NCBI GenBank assembly: GCA_025266875.1
Contig: JALLLT010000045.1
Location: 282,593-346,592 of the forward strand
Direction of reading: 5' to 3'
Source: Fennellomyces sp. T-0311
Taxonomy: Eukaryota > Mucoromycota > Mucoromycetes > Mucorales > Lichtheimiaceae
DNA length: 64,000 nucleotides
In this document: positions 26,833-38,466 of the stretch, piece by piece
Layout: every line of letters starts with the position of its first letter
Numbering within the stretch: the first letter of the stretch is position 1
Position numbers and translations under genes: made by a program
Notes under the pieces: model-generated
What the model saw: the letters and a program-made list of their open reading frames with translations, nothing else
Database searches by the model: none
Told to the model about the DNA's origin: nothing

Positions 26833-27874
26833 CTGTTCTTCTCAGCACCTTTTCTTCAAGCGATAATGCGTAACGATGTCCTTTTTGCTAAATATGTCAC
26901 TATAGCTCTACACTTTCTCGAAATGGCTTGCTTTTGTATCATATGAAGTGCATTTCAACTTAAGCGTGACTTTTAAAATTGTGAAACAAAGTACATCGTT
27001 AGCTTAAGGGTGGCCCGAATTTAACGCTTCGACACACCAACAGCAAATTCCAGATAAACTACGGATGAAGCATCACTTTATGACTCCCGCTAACCAGTCT
27101 GTTTTCTGAGACATAAAATGATACTGATGAAATCAACGTTGCCATATATCCCCTATGTAAATAATTTGTATACAGAACTATATATTTCTTAATAAAATGT
27201 ATATCACTCAAGATACAAGATACAAGATATTGTAGAAGTTTCAATGAATGGGAAATAACAACAGGGGGTACAGGGGTCTCCCCGCCGGGGGTTTGGGGGC
27301 AGGCCCCCAACGAGCCGCTGGAAATGGAGCACGAAGGTGTTGACACGAAGCGTAGCGGAGGGGCTCAACCCCGGATGTGCGTAATGGATTAAGGCTCGTG
27401 ATGAGCTAATAGTAACTTGCAGAAGGCTGAAGTACGATCGATATCAACTCCATATTTGCATAAACCTCTATAAGTTACAAAAGTTCCATTATGCGCTTCA
27501 TTGTCACACTGTTTGCTTTTGCTTCTCATGTGTGATAACAAGCTGTGGTCAATCTATTATGGCGATCTAAAGGTGTTGTGGAACTAGGTTGCTATAGATA
27601 CGATGTACATACTGATAAAATATATTAATGCTGTGGATGGATGCTCAAGGTATCAGTTGTTGTCACAGATATAGCTCTTGCCAGTCAGCTATGGTTGTGC
27701 GTGAAGGAGAAAATATACTGGATGCCGATTTGCTGTTTACATATAAAGCCTAGATATGCTTCTAGAAAGTTATCTCGTAAATCTCTATAGCGTAGATCCA
27801 TTCACAGTTAAATAAAGTGTGCAAATCGTGTTGATGAATATTATACGTAGAAAAAATATAATGTGAGCAGTATA
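26833..27874. other. non-coding, contains a GC-rich island
   Basis: No supported gene. The open frame overlapping the GC-rich island is an artefact of its base composition. This is also the downstream region of the helicase gene. Confidence 0.4.
27263..27375. repeat. GC-rich hairpin island
   Basis: About 110 bp of very GC-rich sequence in AT-rich surroundings. TTGGGGGCAGGCCCCCAA (27293-27310) is an inverted repeat with 8-bp arms. CCCCGCCGGGG and GGGGCTCAACCCC are further short foldbacks. Similar GC-rich foldback clusters are known in fungal organellar genomes, so an organelle-derived or mobile GC cluster is possible, but nothing here proves it. Confidence 0.55.
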
Positions 27875-30800
27875 CTATGTTCGATAGCATGTGGGGCACC
27901 GCCGGGTTGCAGGGTGTTCCATCATCCTTCGTAGCCGGCCGCACTCGCCTTCAACTTCGTGCCCACAAGGCAAACGGATAGAAATGGTTTTCAAACATGC
28001 CCCACAGTCCTCCCAGCACTGGCGTATGCACTGATGACCGCATTCTTGCTTAACCCGACGACATTGCTCGCGACAGCGGACATCTTCGTGGTCATATGGA
28101 TGGCATGGTAATCCGCATGAATGGCCACAGCGAAGTCGCTCGCCACACTGGCGGGTACAGCCGCCTTCGGGTATAGTTGCGAAATCCACTGGCCATTGGA
28201 TATCCGTTGGTTGACCGTGTTTGGAGCATCGTAAACGCAGTCGAGTGCCGATTTTGTTGGTGGAGTGCGTTTCCAGGTTTGCAATGATCTCATTCCATAG
28301 ATCGCTGCGATCACACAGCAGAGAGGCGTTACCGAGGATATACATGCCCTACGCAGTGATCATTAATATACGAAAAGCACGTTTGCAATGTAAGCTTACT
28401 TCTTTGGCACGAGATAAAGCGACACAGACGCGGTTGGCCACCTTCAAGAAACCAATTGTGCCGGCCGAGTTGCTTCGGACAAGGGACAGGATAATGATCT
28501 TGTTCTCCTCTCCCTGGTACCCGTCGACACTGCTGACTGCAATAAGCGCCGGATCCAACTCTGCTCGACGCTCAGCTCGCAACGCACGTTTGATGAGCGA
28601 TCGTTGGCCGGAATACATGGTGATAATGGTGATATCCTCGTGCGAGTATCCTTGAAGGAGCAGGTATGTGGACAGTTTGGCTGCCATTTCTGCCTCATGC
28701 TCGTTGGTCTTGGAAGCTGTTTCCGCCACATGGCTTTCTGCTTCATTGTGGCTGAGAAAGTACACGGATTGGTCCATGCCGCGCACTTCTGGCCGCAGTT
28801 TAACGTCGGGGTGATCTTGTAGTGGTGGGTCACTGTAGATGGGATCGATCAGCATCCTGATTTCCGGGCGCATACGACGTTGATGTGATAGGCGTGTGAA
28901 CGGCAGCTCATTCATGACAAGTCGCTCGAACAGGGATACATTCAGGAAGTGCTGTTCGGCTAATGCATGGACTGCGTTTTGTGGACGAAGCTGCTGGTGA
29001 TCACTAGGTAGCAAGTGGCATAAGAAGACATGCAGTTCTAGGTAACCATATGTGTTCACTTACCCAATCAGCACCAAATGCTGCAGCGACGGCGTGAGCG
29101 CAGAAATGATGTGAGCTTCCATCATTTCGGCCGCTTCTTCTACCACCATAATTCTGGGCTTGACCTCCTCGAGCAAATCGTGGTACTTGGCCTATCCACG
29201 CATTATGTCAGCAAGCAAGGCTCACCAGCATATCCAATGAATACTTACAGCAGCAGTACTGGTCATGCCAATCACTCTACTCTCGCGGCAGATACGAGCA
29301 TCACCCATGATATTCAGCTGACGGATATCCATGGAAAGCTTCTCGTACTCGCTCATCATGCGCTTGATGGATGCACATTGGTCTTTGTATCGCTGGTCCG
29401 CCCACTTTTTGTGCGCTTTCAATCGTACCGGCAAGGGCCACAGCGTAACATCAGGCTCGTCCTTCATCCAACGCTCCAGAACGTGATGCTGCTCGGGTAT
29501 TTCATCATAGGTGTCGTCGAAAAAGTTGAAGCTGCTTGTATCAAAAGTGCGGGCAGCTTGGATCTTTTTGTAATTGATGATTCTGCGCTGTGTATCATCT
29601 CCACGGCCTTTTCCTTCCACCATCGACTCCCATGCTGTCGTGGCTCGCGGTCCCTGGGGTTTCTTCTGGTATGCTGTGCCAATGTTGATCATGGGTCGCT
29701 TGTTGTTACGGATGTCGGGTTCTTCGGCATAATTGGCCTTAATTTCCTGTACTTCGTCTTCGTCCACCATATCCGACTCATCCATGTCGTCCTCAAACAC
29801 GAGACCTTCTTGTTGCAGCAAAAGATCTTCCTTCAACTCGTCTGCTTTGGTGAAAAGTGAGTTTCCAGGACCAACATACTCGATGGCATCCTTGAGCCAG
29901 ATCTCCACAGGATTGATCTTCTTTTCTTCAGGCGCGTCCACAATATTGGGATTGCCGCCCGCCCAGTCGTTTTTCTTTCCTCTACCGCGACCTGACTGTT
30001 GTTGTCCTTTTCCACCGCGCCCTCGTCCTCGCCCTCGTGTCGCAGCTGGTGGCGGTGGCGGCGGCGGAGTCGTCGATGTGACCCAGTCCTCGTCGTCATC
30101 GTCGTCGTTGAATGCACCGGCTTTGGTCTTTGTGTCCTTGGCACGCTTTTCCTCTCGTTCGCCGAGTCGTCGCAAGTGGTCGCGTTGCAAGGCGTTCAAT
30201 CCATTGATCTTTTGAATATAGTCAAGAGTGACGCAGGGCTCCTCGTACATTTCAGTGATGGTGCTCATGATTCGTTTTTGAAGGTCGTCGCGTTTGCGAT
30301 AAAGCTTTCCGATGCCACGCACAGATTCTGAGTTCTTGCGTAACTCGAACAACAAATGGTCTTTCAATGCCTCAGACTTTGACCGACTTCCGATGCGCAC
30401 AATGTTCTCTTCATAGTCCAGGATATGCTCCAAAAATTGGTCCAACGCTGTATTGCACCACTTAGCAGCGTATACCATCCAAAGGTCGCGCAGCACTTAC
30501 CGTGGTTTGTTTGACAGATACACACAATCGGTCCAATCGAGGTGTGAAAGTTGTTCAGCAGCACTCTCATCGCATATGTACCGACAAAGGTCTTGCCAGT
30601 ACCAGGGGGGCCTGCAGCTCTAGTCAGTGCATGGCGTTCACAAAGATAAAAAAAAAGTGCATACCTTGCACAACAGCGATATTGTTGGAGAGCATTGTTT
30701 TGAGTGCATCCATTTGTGTGCTGTCCATTCCAATATCGTACTGTCGCCACGCCCGCGTGATGTCGACATGTTTGGCAGGCCCAATCCGCTTGTATCCGCG

Positions 30801-32220
30801 ATACTCGGCAATATCGTAGTTCCGTTTCATGGCGGCGTAATGCGGGAGCTGCACATCTTTGGAAACGTTCACCAAGTACGGCGCAAAGGGAAGGTCACTC
30901 GGCGGGATCAGCTGGATTGTTGACAGGATATGTCGGTATGCTGCAGATGGACGAGTTTAAGCATCCCGCTGCACGAAACAACCTGGCACGACTCACCTTC
31001 AAAGTACCCTTCCGTTGCTTCCAGCTGCACGGATTGCACTGCTAATTAGCTTATCGTACTACCATATCCTTCGGATACGTACCATGACATATTTGTCTTC
31101 CACGTTCAGTGTCGGGTCACCGTAGCCCATGGGCATTTCATCGTTGTCCCGCTCGAGATGTATATTGATCAAGTATTCGAATCGATTGGATCCTCGCTGG
31201 GGCTGCTCGCCTCTTTCCACCACCGTAGCGACTTTGATGTCCTTTTCGAAATTGTCGGTGGACAAAAGGACCAGCGTACCTTCAATCAGTCGCTTTGATT
31301 GGGGCCACGACACGCGAACGTGATACGGCAGTCGGAAACTGATGCGGTAAACTACTTGTCGCGACGAAAACACGAGGCCGTTCAACCGAACCTTTACCAG
31401 TTATTAGCAGCAAACAAACACAGATGATTGGATCCAAGCTTACATGTTCGTACAGACGGAAGCCGCGCATGGGCTGTGCATCTGGATGATCTGCAAGCGA
31501 TGGATCTTCCTTGTTGCGGCGGATGGATTCTTTGTAGTACTTGACTGCATTTTGCAGCGGGATCAGCGCGTCATTCCGCATCAGCTCGAAATGCGTGTAC
31601 AGATACTGTTCCGCGCTGTCGTACTCGCCGTTGACGCGATTGACGGGGATTCTTGGCAGCGGCCGGAATCTTCTGTTGAATGATGGATCCTGCGGGTAGT
31701 CGTATGGCGTGTCGTCAGTGCCTAGAATATCGTCAGGATCGGGGATAATCGACTTTTGTTGGATGGATGTATAGTCGACTTCTTGCGTAAAGTATGGCTG
31801 GTCCGGAATATCCGCGTTGAGCTTGAAGCTCACCGTCTCCGGTTTGCTGAAACGAGCCTCGTCGCTGTCTCCAACATGGTGTGGTTGATCCCATGCAGCC
31901 ACCTGTTGCATGGTCGGTGCCGAGTCCCACCCTTGCTGCGCATCCATTGTCCAGACCATGCCTTGATTATCGTCGTAATTGTTGCTGAAATCAAACTTGG
32001 ACCGTCGCGGTGGTGGTGGTGCTGCATATTCATTCGTAACGTCAAACTCATTCGTGTTGAAGTTTAACGTGGCATTGACTACGGAAGGGCCGCTATTGCT
32101 TTTGCCCGCTCATATCAGCTGACCCACGATCCTACTACCGCTTAGCAAGTTGGTTTACCTGGGAGGCATATCCCAATCGGGTTGACCCCATTGCTGTCGT
32201 CGACGTCGGGAATTCGCCAT
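27875..32220 (-). CDS. ZNFX1/NFX1-type SF1 RNA helicase with C-terminal NFX1 zinc fingers
   Basis: A multi-exon UPF1-like helicase related to animal ZNFX1 and S. pombe Hrr1, proteins tied to small-RNA pathways. The start at 32220 reads MANSRRRRQQWGQPDW and is spliced at 32159 (GTAAACC). Then come an N-terminal region with VDYTSIQQKSIIPDPDDI and Walker A GPPGTGKTFVGTYAMR (near 30610). Between helicase motifs Ia and II lies an insertion with a poly-Asp stretch, a poly-Pro run and an RGRGRGRGGKGQQQSGRGRG tract (about 29940-30140). Motif II is VVEEAAEMMEAH (about 29125). Then follow DHQQLRPQNAVH, AVSSVDGYQGEENKIII and NRVCVALSRAKE. The tail has CTRQCGERLRCGHSCGLPCH and further Cys-rich repeats, ending CPTCYRT. 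Nuclear or cytoplasmic RNA binding is likely; a role in RNA silencing is inferred from the family. Confidence 0.88.
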
Positions 32221-34060
32221 GTCAAAGTTAAGAAAAGAGCAAGGAACAGCGAATTTCGGAGCTCGAGAGAGAGAGAGCAGACTAGTGATTGCCCATTTCT
32301 TTGGTCACCGTAGCTTTATTCGCCTATGATAGGATCACACCACACTGACGGCTCATGTATCGGATTGTCGAGGTGCTCTAGTCATATGAATCGAATAATC
32401 TCCCTCGTTGGAACCAATATAAAAGTCACTGATACTCGTTCGTTATTCAGAGCAGACGTCCTTGTTAGCGAAGTTAAAGGCAGAAATCACTTTCTAGCTC
32501 GTAGGCAAGACTGTCTTTGAAGTTAAACATTGACATCTCACTCTCAAACTATCACGGAAAGTTACATACGTAACTTTCCACCGGCGGACATCGCAAAGTA
32601 GATTGCAAATCGCGTTAAAGAATGCTTTCTCGACGGTGCACGGGACGAAGAAACGCAGTACTGGTGTAGAGATCAACATGGAGACCTTTCATGCGGAAGC
32701 CGGTGATAGAACAAACCGGTCACTCTGGGATTGCAACCCAAATTTCTATGAACTACCGTGGTCATTGACGAATAGAGGGTTCGAGTATCAAGTACATTAA
32801 CAAAGAGTAATAGTATCAACTTAATTTCGTACAGTATAGATCGCTAGTAGTGGCCCAAGGGGTTGCGAATGTTTGAATTCTCAACTTTCTAACATCTTTT
32901 TTATATGACACTGAGTTTCATACTTCCTTTTACCTCTCATAACAGCCGACAACGTATATTTAATGGTGGAGCTTTTGTCATCTAAGGCACCCAAATGATT
33001 CAGCCAGCTTTCGCATCTTCTTATATAGCACTTTCGACTATTCGAGGTAGATTACGATTACAACAAAACGAACCTTTGTGTCGCACCTCAATAAAATGAA
33101 GGAAAATAAAGCCACATCTTTGGCAAGTTCGTCTTGAAAGCGAGAATTCTTTTGAAAAGAAACTGTTGTTAGGTTCAGGATCATCGCATTCGCTTATAAA
33201 GTTGGTATGTCAAAACTGCAATGTTGCCAAGTTATTTTTCTATAGTCACCAATACCTTTGCTGCATGGGTATTTCAGAAGCTAAAATATTATATTCTATC
33301 TGTTCGTACGTCACTGTGGTAAATTTATGCCATAATAGAATTGCTTTGTATATCCTCCCTGTTACCATTGTCCATGCAGATCTCACGTACCTTGCCTCTC
33401 ATTGCTTCGTATCAGTACAATATGATCAACTTTTTACCTAGCTTATATTTCGACATCTTGTTCAACCTTTTGCTCAATTACCCTATACATCAGTTCTCTT
33501 CTGGTGTATGATTTAGCAGCTGCTATAGTAACATAACAGTATCAAAAGAAATAAACCCGTTAACAGCATCACAAGCAATCTGATATAACCCTTTTCTGTT
33601 ATTTTCGAAGTCAAAAAGCTTCTCCAGTTAATTCAGACACATTCTATTTCGACACTTATCGAGAACATTTCCATGCCCGAATTTTTACTTTGTACGCAAA
33701 TTTCTGTTACGACAATGTAACTCATTCGAGTGATACATTTTTTCGAGTGTTAACGTATAAAATGATGTGCTACATGCGAAAGAATGGATCATATGCCGCT
33801 TGTTGACTTTTGAAACACTTCGGTATTTTACACAATGAGCCTGTACCTACGTATATAGCAAATCAAAGCATTTTTTTTCGATTTCATGCCGTTCTTATTC
33901 GTGCAGCTCCATAAGTATGAGAATATAATGAGTAGTCATGATTTGCTTATATACCCATAACCTTGACAACAAATTATAATATAATACGGAGAACAAAGAA
34001 AGTATAAAGTATAAATAAGGCTGAAAATATAGATATATAAGGTTCTACGGTAGAAGCATA
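32221..34060. other. intergenic between the divergent helicase and rhomboid genes
   Basis: Shared 5' region of two genes transcribed away from each other, about 1.8 kb and AT-rich. No supported gene. A (GA)n-like GAGAGAGAGAGAG tract lies about 45 bp upstream of the helicase start (about 32262-32276). Confidence 0.45.
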
Positions 34061-35093
34061 ATGGTTAAGTTTCGACAGCTCTCATTCTTGTTACTTCGGC
34101 CATATACTCCCTTTATGAGACGGACCAGCCAAATTTCGGCAAATTCAACGTTACCCTTAAATCATAATAGAACGCTACATGTAGTCCAAAAAAAAGGTGT
34201 GCCGAAAGTGGAACGACCAACCCCAGAAAATTTTACAAAGTGCAAGATAACAAAGTATCACTACATCCGCCCTATATTCCAAAGCACAGTGGCATCAGCA
34301 TCAATTTTTACAGTTGCTGGATTATTTCATATTCTTGATGATGACTCAAAAAAGAATTCCGTAAGCAGCGTAACAGAGTGCAGCATTATTGCGATGAATG
34401 CGCTCATACTCGGTTGCTGGCGCATCAAAGGTCTTCGGCATTTTATGAAAACATATTTTATGCATCGCGTTGAACAAGAACAGCCCATTACATTACTTAC
34501 TGCATGCTTCTCACATCGAATTGTGACATTCCATTTCATTCCCAATATGGCGTTGCTATACTACTACCTCGGTCCGGTTCGAGAGTTATCAAATGGCTAT
34601 GAGGTCGTTGCTATTTACTTGTCGTCTGGAATTTTTGGATTTGCAGCAAGTCATGTTAATCGCCTTGCACAATACCATATTTACAGTCGAAGGCTAATTT
34701 CAAGCATGGGATCGAGCGGTGCACTCATGGGGATTATGGCTGTCGCACATTCGTGGCTTGATCGTGATACTCATTTAACAAAAGTTGGTGTATTCAGGTA
34801 CGTATAATGAAGCATAGCGTCAAACCACTTAGCTTAGTTAATGGTATAACTACATATAGGGACGTTTTTGTTTTTCAAGTGGCTAGTGATGTTACTGGTA
34901 TTATATGTAGATGGAGAGCTGTTGATTTTGCAGTAAGTAGATATGGTGATGCACAAGACTATATTTATAACATGATCCAACTTAGGCACATTTGGGTGGC
35001 GCGACGTTCGGTTACCTTTACGCCATCTATGGTCGTGATTACATATGGCATCCACTAGTTGCTAATCTACGAAAACTACGTTATAGCGAGTAG
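34061..35093 (+). CDS. mitochondrial rhomboid protease (PARL/Pcp1-like)
   Basis: An intramembrane serine protease of the mitochondrial inner membrane; yeast Pcp1 processes Mgm1 and Ccp1. Exons are 34061..34797, 34860..34932 and 34986..35093 (introns of 62 and 53 nt), giving 305 aa. The basic, hydroxylated N terminus (MVKFRQLSFLLLRPYTPFMR) suits a mitochondrial presequence. The family motifs are present: HFIPNMALLYYYLGPV, catalytic Ser219 in SSMGSSGALMG, and catalytic His272 in VDFAAHLGGATFGYLYAIYG, which appears only after both introns are removed. A run-on reading past the first donor would stop at once and lose the His. Confidence 0.93.
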
Positions 35094-35952
35094 ATATGTA
35101 CATAGGCATGAAAGCCATCGTTTTAAGTATAAAGTTCAACACTGCTATACGTAGTCTGGAGCAATAGAAGATATCAGTAAATATCCCCTTATATATTGCT
35201 TCCATTGTATTCTCATAATCGAATCATTTGAAATAACTTGTAAAAATTCTTCTGTAAGTACAGAAAAGCACATCACCCTTTTGTCCAATATGCCTATGGC
35301 TAGTTCCACGGGAAATTTATATCAGGCATTAGCTAAGGCTCAAAACGTATCCTACCAATGAGAGACATATAACATAAGACAGTTTGGTACCAGATCTCTC
35401 AATGATTTCGAATGACCAGCTTTAGATAGTATTAGTTCTAGTGAGCTCTGTAGCAACGTACAAGTTATGAGTGTTGATTTTACATGCTGGGGCAGAAGTA
35501 AATCGACTTGAGCGCAAGGAAGAAGTAAATAAAAGTGCGTGGCTGGTGCACTCAATATTCACTCCGTTATTGCGGCTGTTTCTAAGCAATATGCTTCTAT
35601 CATGATACATATGTTGCTAAGAAACTACGCTAATTGATGGGCGGAGTGAATGGCTGTGCCAAGGCTCTCGGCTATTTGGCTAATTTCTTGAATGCTTGGA
35701 TTTGGCTTGTCTATCCACTAGGCATCATCTTTCCGTCTTTGTATGCAAGCATCCAATAGTATTTAGTGAGTGAAACGAATTCAAATATATGGAATGAAAG
35801 CATTTGATCGTCCATTTAAAGTAACCCTTATTTGGTATGCTGATTCAAACTTGGCCTTGCAAAATGTTTTTCCCGATTTATTTAGAAAATTCAAGTGACA
35901 GGCGCTTTCTTTTCTTTGGCTTGCTATACTCTTACTCTACTTTTTATAAAAT
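35094..35952. other. intergenic
   Basis: No supported gene; AT-rich. Two short inverted segments with CGGAGTGAAT/ATTCACTCCG (about 35556-35565 and 35642-35651) could form a hairpin. The right part is the promoter of the next gene. Confidence 0.4.
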
Positions 35953-37628
35953 ATGCCAGGTGGAGGACAAATGCCAGAAGAGAAGCAGACACCCAAGGAG
36001 AAAGTGTGTCTTATCTGCATTGATGGCTGGGGTATATCAAGCAAGCAGTCGGCTGACGGAGATGCCATCCGCAACGCTGACACACCTGTTATGGATACGT
36101 TTGAGAAGATGGACCCATTCATTAAAATATCGGCTCACGGTCTCGATGTGGGTTTACCGGATGGACTCATGGGTACGTATCTATTGACGGTCAATTAAGG
36201 GAAAGAGGAGCTGATGTAGAATCTGCGTTGTAGGCAACAGTGAAGTGGGTCACTTGAATATTGGTTCCGGGCGAATCGTGTACCAGGTAAACAGTGATGC
36301 AATTGGGCTGCATGACGGACAAAACTGATCATCCAATTTAGGACATCGTTCGAATTGATTTGGCGCTAAAAAACAAAGAATTTGGTCAAATAGCAAACAT
36401 TAAGGGAGCGTTTGACCGTGCCAAAGCAAACAACGGGCGAATTCACTTTTGCGGTTTGGTGTCGGACGGCGGTGTACATTCTCATATCGACCACTTGATC
36501 GCGCTACTGGAAGCAGCCAAGGAAGCTGGCGTGAAAGAAGCCTATGTTCAATTTTTCGGTGACGGACGTGACACAGCTCCTAGATCGGCAACCAAGTATG
36601 TCAAGCAGCTTCAAGACGCCATAGATAAGCTTGGATACGGAAAAATTGCTACCATTGTCGGACGCTACTATGCAATGGATCGTGACAAGCGCTGGGAACG
36701 TGTCCAGATTGCATTCGAAGGCTTGACAGAAGGCAAAGGCGAAAAGTCTGACAATCCAATCAAGACTATTGAGGAACGCTACAAGGCAGATGAAACAGAT
36801 GAGTTTTTGAAGCCGATCATCTTGGGTGACGAGGGACGCATCAAGGACGACGATACTGTGTTCTTTTTCAACTTCCGGTCAGACAGAATGCGCGAGATCA
36901 ACCAGGCCCTTGGTATTGCACCGTGTCCATTCGAAGCAACTGTGCCCAAGAACTTGGAGATATTTGACATGACACAGTACAAGAGCGACTTCCCTTTCAA
37001 GGTTGCGTTCGAACCCCAGCAGATGGATAATGTGTTGGCAGAGTGGCTTTCCAAAAACGGGATCGCACAGATGCATATTGCCGAAACAGAAAAGTACGCG
37101 CACGTTACATTCTTTTTCAATGGTGGCACAGAGGCGCAATTCGAAAAGGAAGACCGAGCGCTGATCCCTTCACCCAAAGTCGCCACCTATGACCTGCAGC
37201 CGGAGATGAGCTCGCATGCCGTTGCAGAGCGCGTGGCCGAAGCTATCCAAGAAGACAAGTACCCGTTCGTCATGTGCAACTTTGCGCCACCAGATATGGT
37301 TGGTCACACTGGTAAATACGATGCAGCTGTGAAGGCAGTGGGAGCAACAGACAAAGGAATCGGAATTATATACGAGGCTTGTAAGAAGCATGGATACATC
37401 TTGGTTGTTACAGCGGACCATGGAAACGCAGAAAAGATGCTTTCAGATGATGGCAAGAACCCACATACTGCCCACACAACATCGGATGTCCCATTTATTG
37501 TGGCTTCCCATAAATACAAGTTTATTGAGAATGCCAAGGGGTGCTTGGCCGATGTTGCACCTACCATCTTGCACATTATGGGGCTGCAGTGTCCAAAAGA
37601 AATGACTGGTCACAACCTTGTTAAATAA
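35953..37628 (+). CDS. 2,3-bisphosphoglycerate-independent phosphoglycerate mutase
   Basis: It interconverts 3- and 2-phosphoglycerate in glycolysis with a two-metal alkaline-phosphatase-like mechanism. Exons are 35953..36172, 36234..36286 and 36342..37628, giving 519 aa, the usual length. D24 in CIDGWG and nucleophile S76 in GNSEVGHLNIGSGR (spanning the first splice) are metal and phosphate residues. Also seen are FCGLVSDGGVHSHIDHL, YVQFFGDGRDTAPRSA, FFFNFRSDRMREI, MCNFAPPDMVGHTG and VVTADHGNAEKM. The short middle exon of 53 nt carries the nucleophile motif. It is convergent with the HMG-box gene (113-bp gap). It is unrelated to the cofactor-dependent mutase of budding yeast. Confidence 0.96.
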
Positions 37629-37740
37629 GCACAATACGTGAACCTTACAAATTTTTAACGTGGACGTATTGTTCGTATAGATAAGAGGAAAAATAAAGAT
37701 GTTTGTATGTTTATTATGTATTACATAAAGCAGAAATCAT

Positions 37741-38466
37741 TTATAAGTAACCATCACTATGGTACCAGACATAAGTAGAATGATCGAAAAATGCCTGTAG
37801 TATTGTAGCGTCTAGGCATTGTGAGGGGGGAGAATTTGCTAGAAGCTCTTGACTATCATCAGCTAGTGTTTTCTCAATGGGATTCTCTACAGTACGGCAA
37901 GGTTTGTTTTGCCCTACGTGTTGTTCCGCCTTGCGGTTGCTACATGCTTTTCTTCTCTGTTGCGGTCGATACTTATACCCGGGATTCGCAAACGAATGAT
38001 AAAGTTTCTCCTCATCAGCTCTCCTCTCGAAGTGCTTTTGTATTTTCTCCGATTCCTTCCGCCAAAGCTCACCAGCAATCCTTGAGACTTCTTTGTTATG
38101 TAAACTGGGATTATTCGAAAGTATTCCTGGGCGGACCGCTTGGAGGTATAGCATAAAAGCGTTTTGGGGTCTTGGTACCTTTCTGTCGCCGCAAATCACA
38201 TTCGCCTGGCAGTGGAGTTGGTTGATAGGATGGGGTGGTGTACAGGTCTGCTCCGGTAAAGAGCAAGAATAAGAATTTTTAAACTGGTTTATGAACATAA
38301 ATGTATGCATTAGAATGTGCGGAAAGAAAGAGAGAGGAAACTCGGAGGAACATGCTGATGCTGCTAATATACCTACGAGGACAATGAAATTGGCATCAAG
38401 GGGCAAAATCGGAAAATCGAACAGGGCTCTTTGTCCTACAAAAATTACTGATTTGAAGACATTCAT
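37741..38466 (-). CDS. MATA-type HMG-box protein (5' end uncertain)
   Basis: A sequence-specific HMG-box DNA-binding protein of the fungal mating-type class. The box reads VPRPQNAFMLYLQ, then SNNPSLHNKEVSRIAGELW, then FANPGYKYRPQQRRK, the pattern of MATA_HMG domains such as those of MAT genes and Mucorales sexP/sexM. The open frame reaches up to 38466, but its N-terminal part is not protein-like. A TGCCAG acceptor just before ANVICGDRKVPRPQ suggests an intron there and an upstream first exon that I could not fix. The C terminus (about 80 aa) has no motif. The neighbours are a phosphoglycerate mutase and, farther left, a helicase; no triose-phosphate transporter is visible, so this is not shown to be a sex locus. 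Confidence 0.75.
   Translation of the reverse strand: MNVFKSVIFVGQRALFDFPILPLDANFIVLVGILAASACSSEFPLSFFPHILMHTFMFINQFKNSYSCSLPEQTCTPPHPINQLHCQANVICGDRKVPRPQNAFMLYLQAVRPGILSNNPSLHNKEVSRIAGELWRKESEKIQKHFERRADEEKLYHSFANPGYKYRPQQRRKACSNRKAEQHVGQNKPCRTVENPIEKTLADDSQELLANSPPSQCLDATILQAFFDHSTYVWYHSDGYL

Noticed and set aside
27059..27346. 95-aa minus-strand open frame over the GC-rich island
   Set aside because: Its only distinctive part is produced by G/C runs of the hairpin island; such frames are common artefacts.
29733..30215. 160-aa plus-strand open frame opposite the helicase gene
   Set aside because: Antisense shadow of the RGG/poly-Asp region of the helicase.
32779..32800. GGTTCGAGTAT as a tRNA B box
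   Set aside because: No cloverleaf or matching A box could be built upstream.
34807..35058. 83-aa open frame as a separate small gene
   Set aside because: It mixes an intron and parts of exons 2-3 of the rhomboid gene. Splicing at 34797/34860 and 34932/34986 gives the catalytic His region in frame.
37741..38466. Declaring this a Mucorales sex locus
   Set aside because: No triose-phosphate transporter is seen. The helicase is of the ZNFX1 type, which I cannot equate with the sex-locus helicase, and two unrelated genes intervene.
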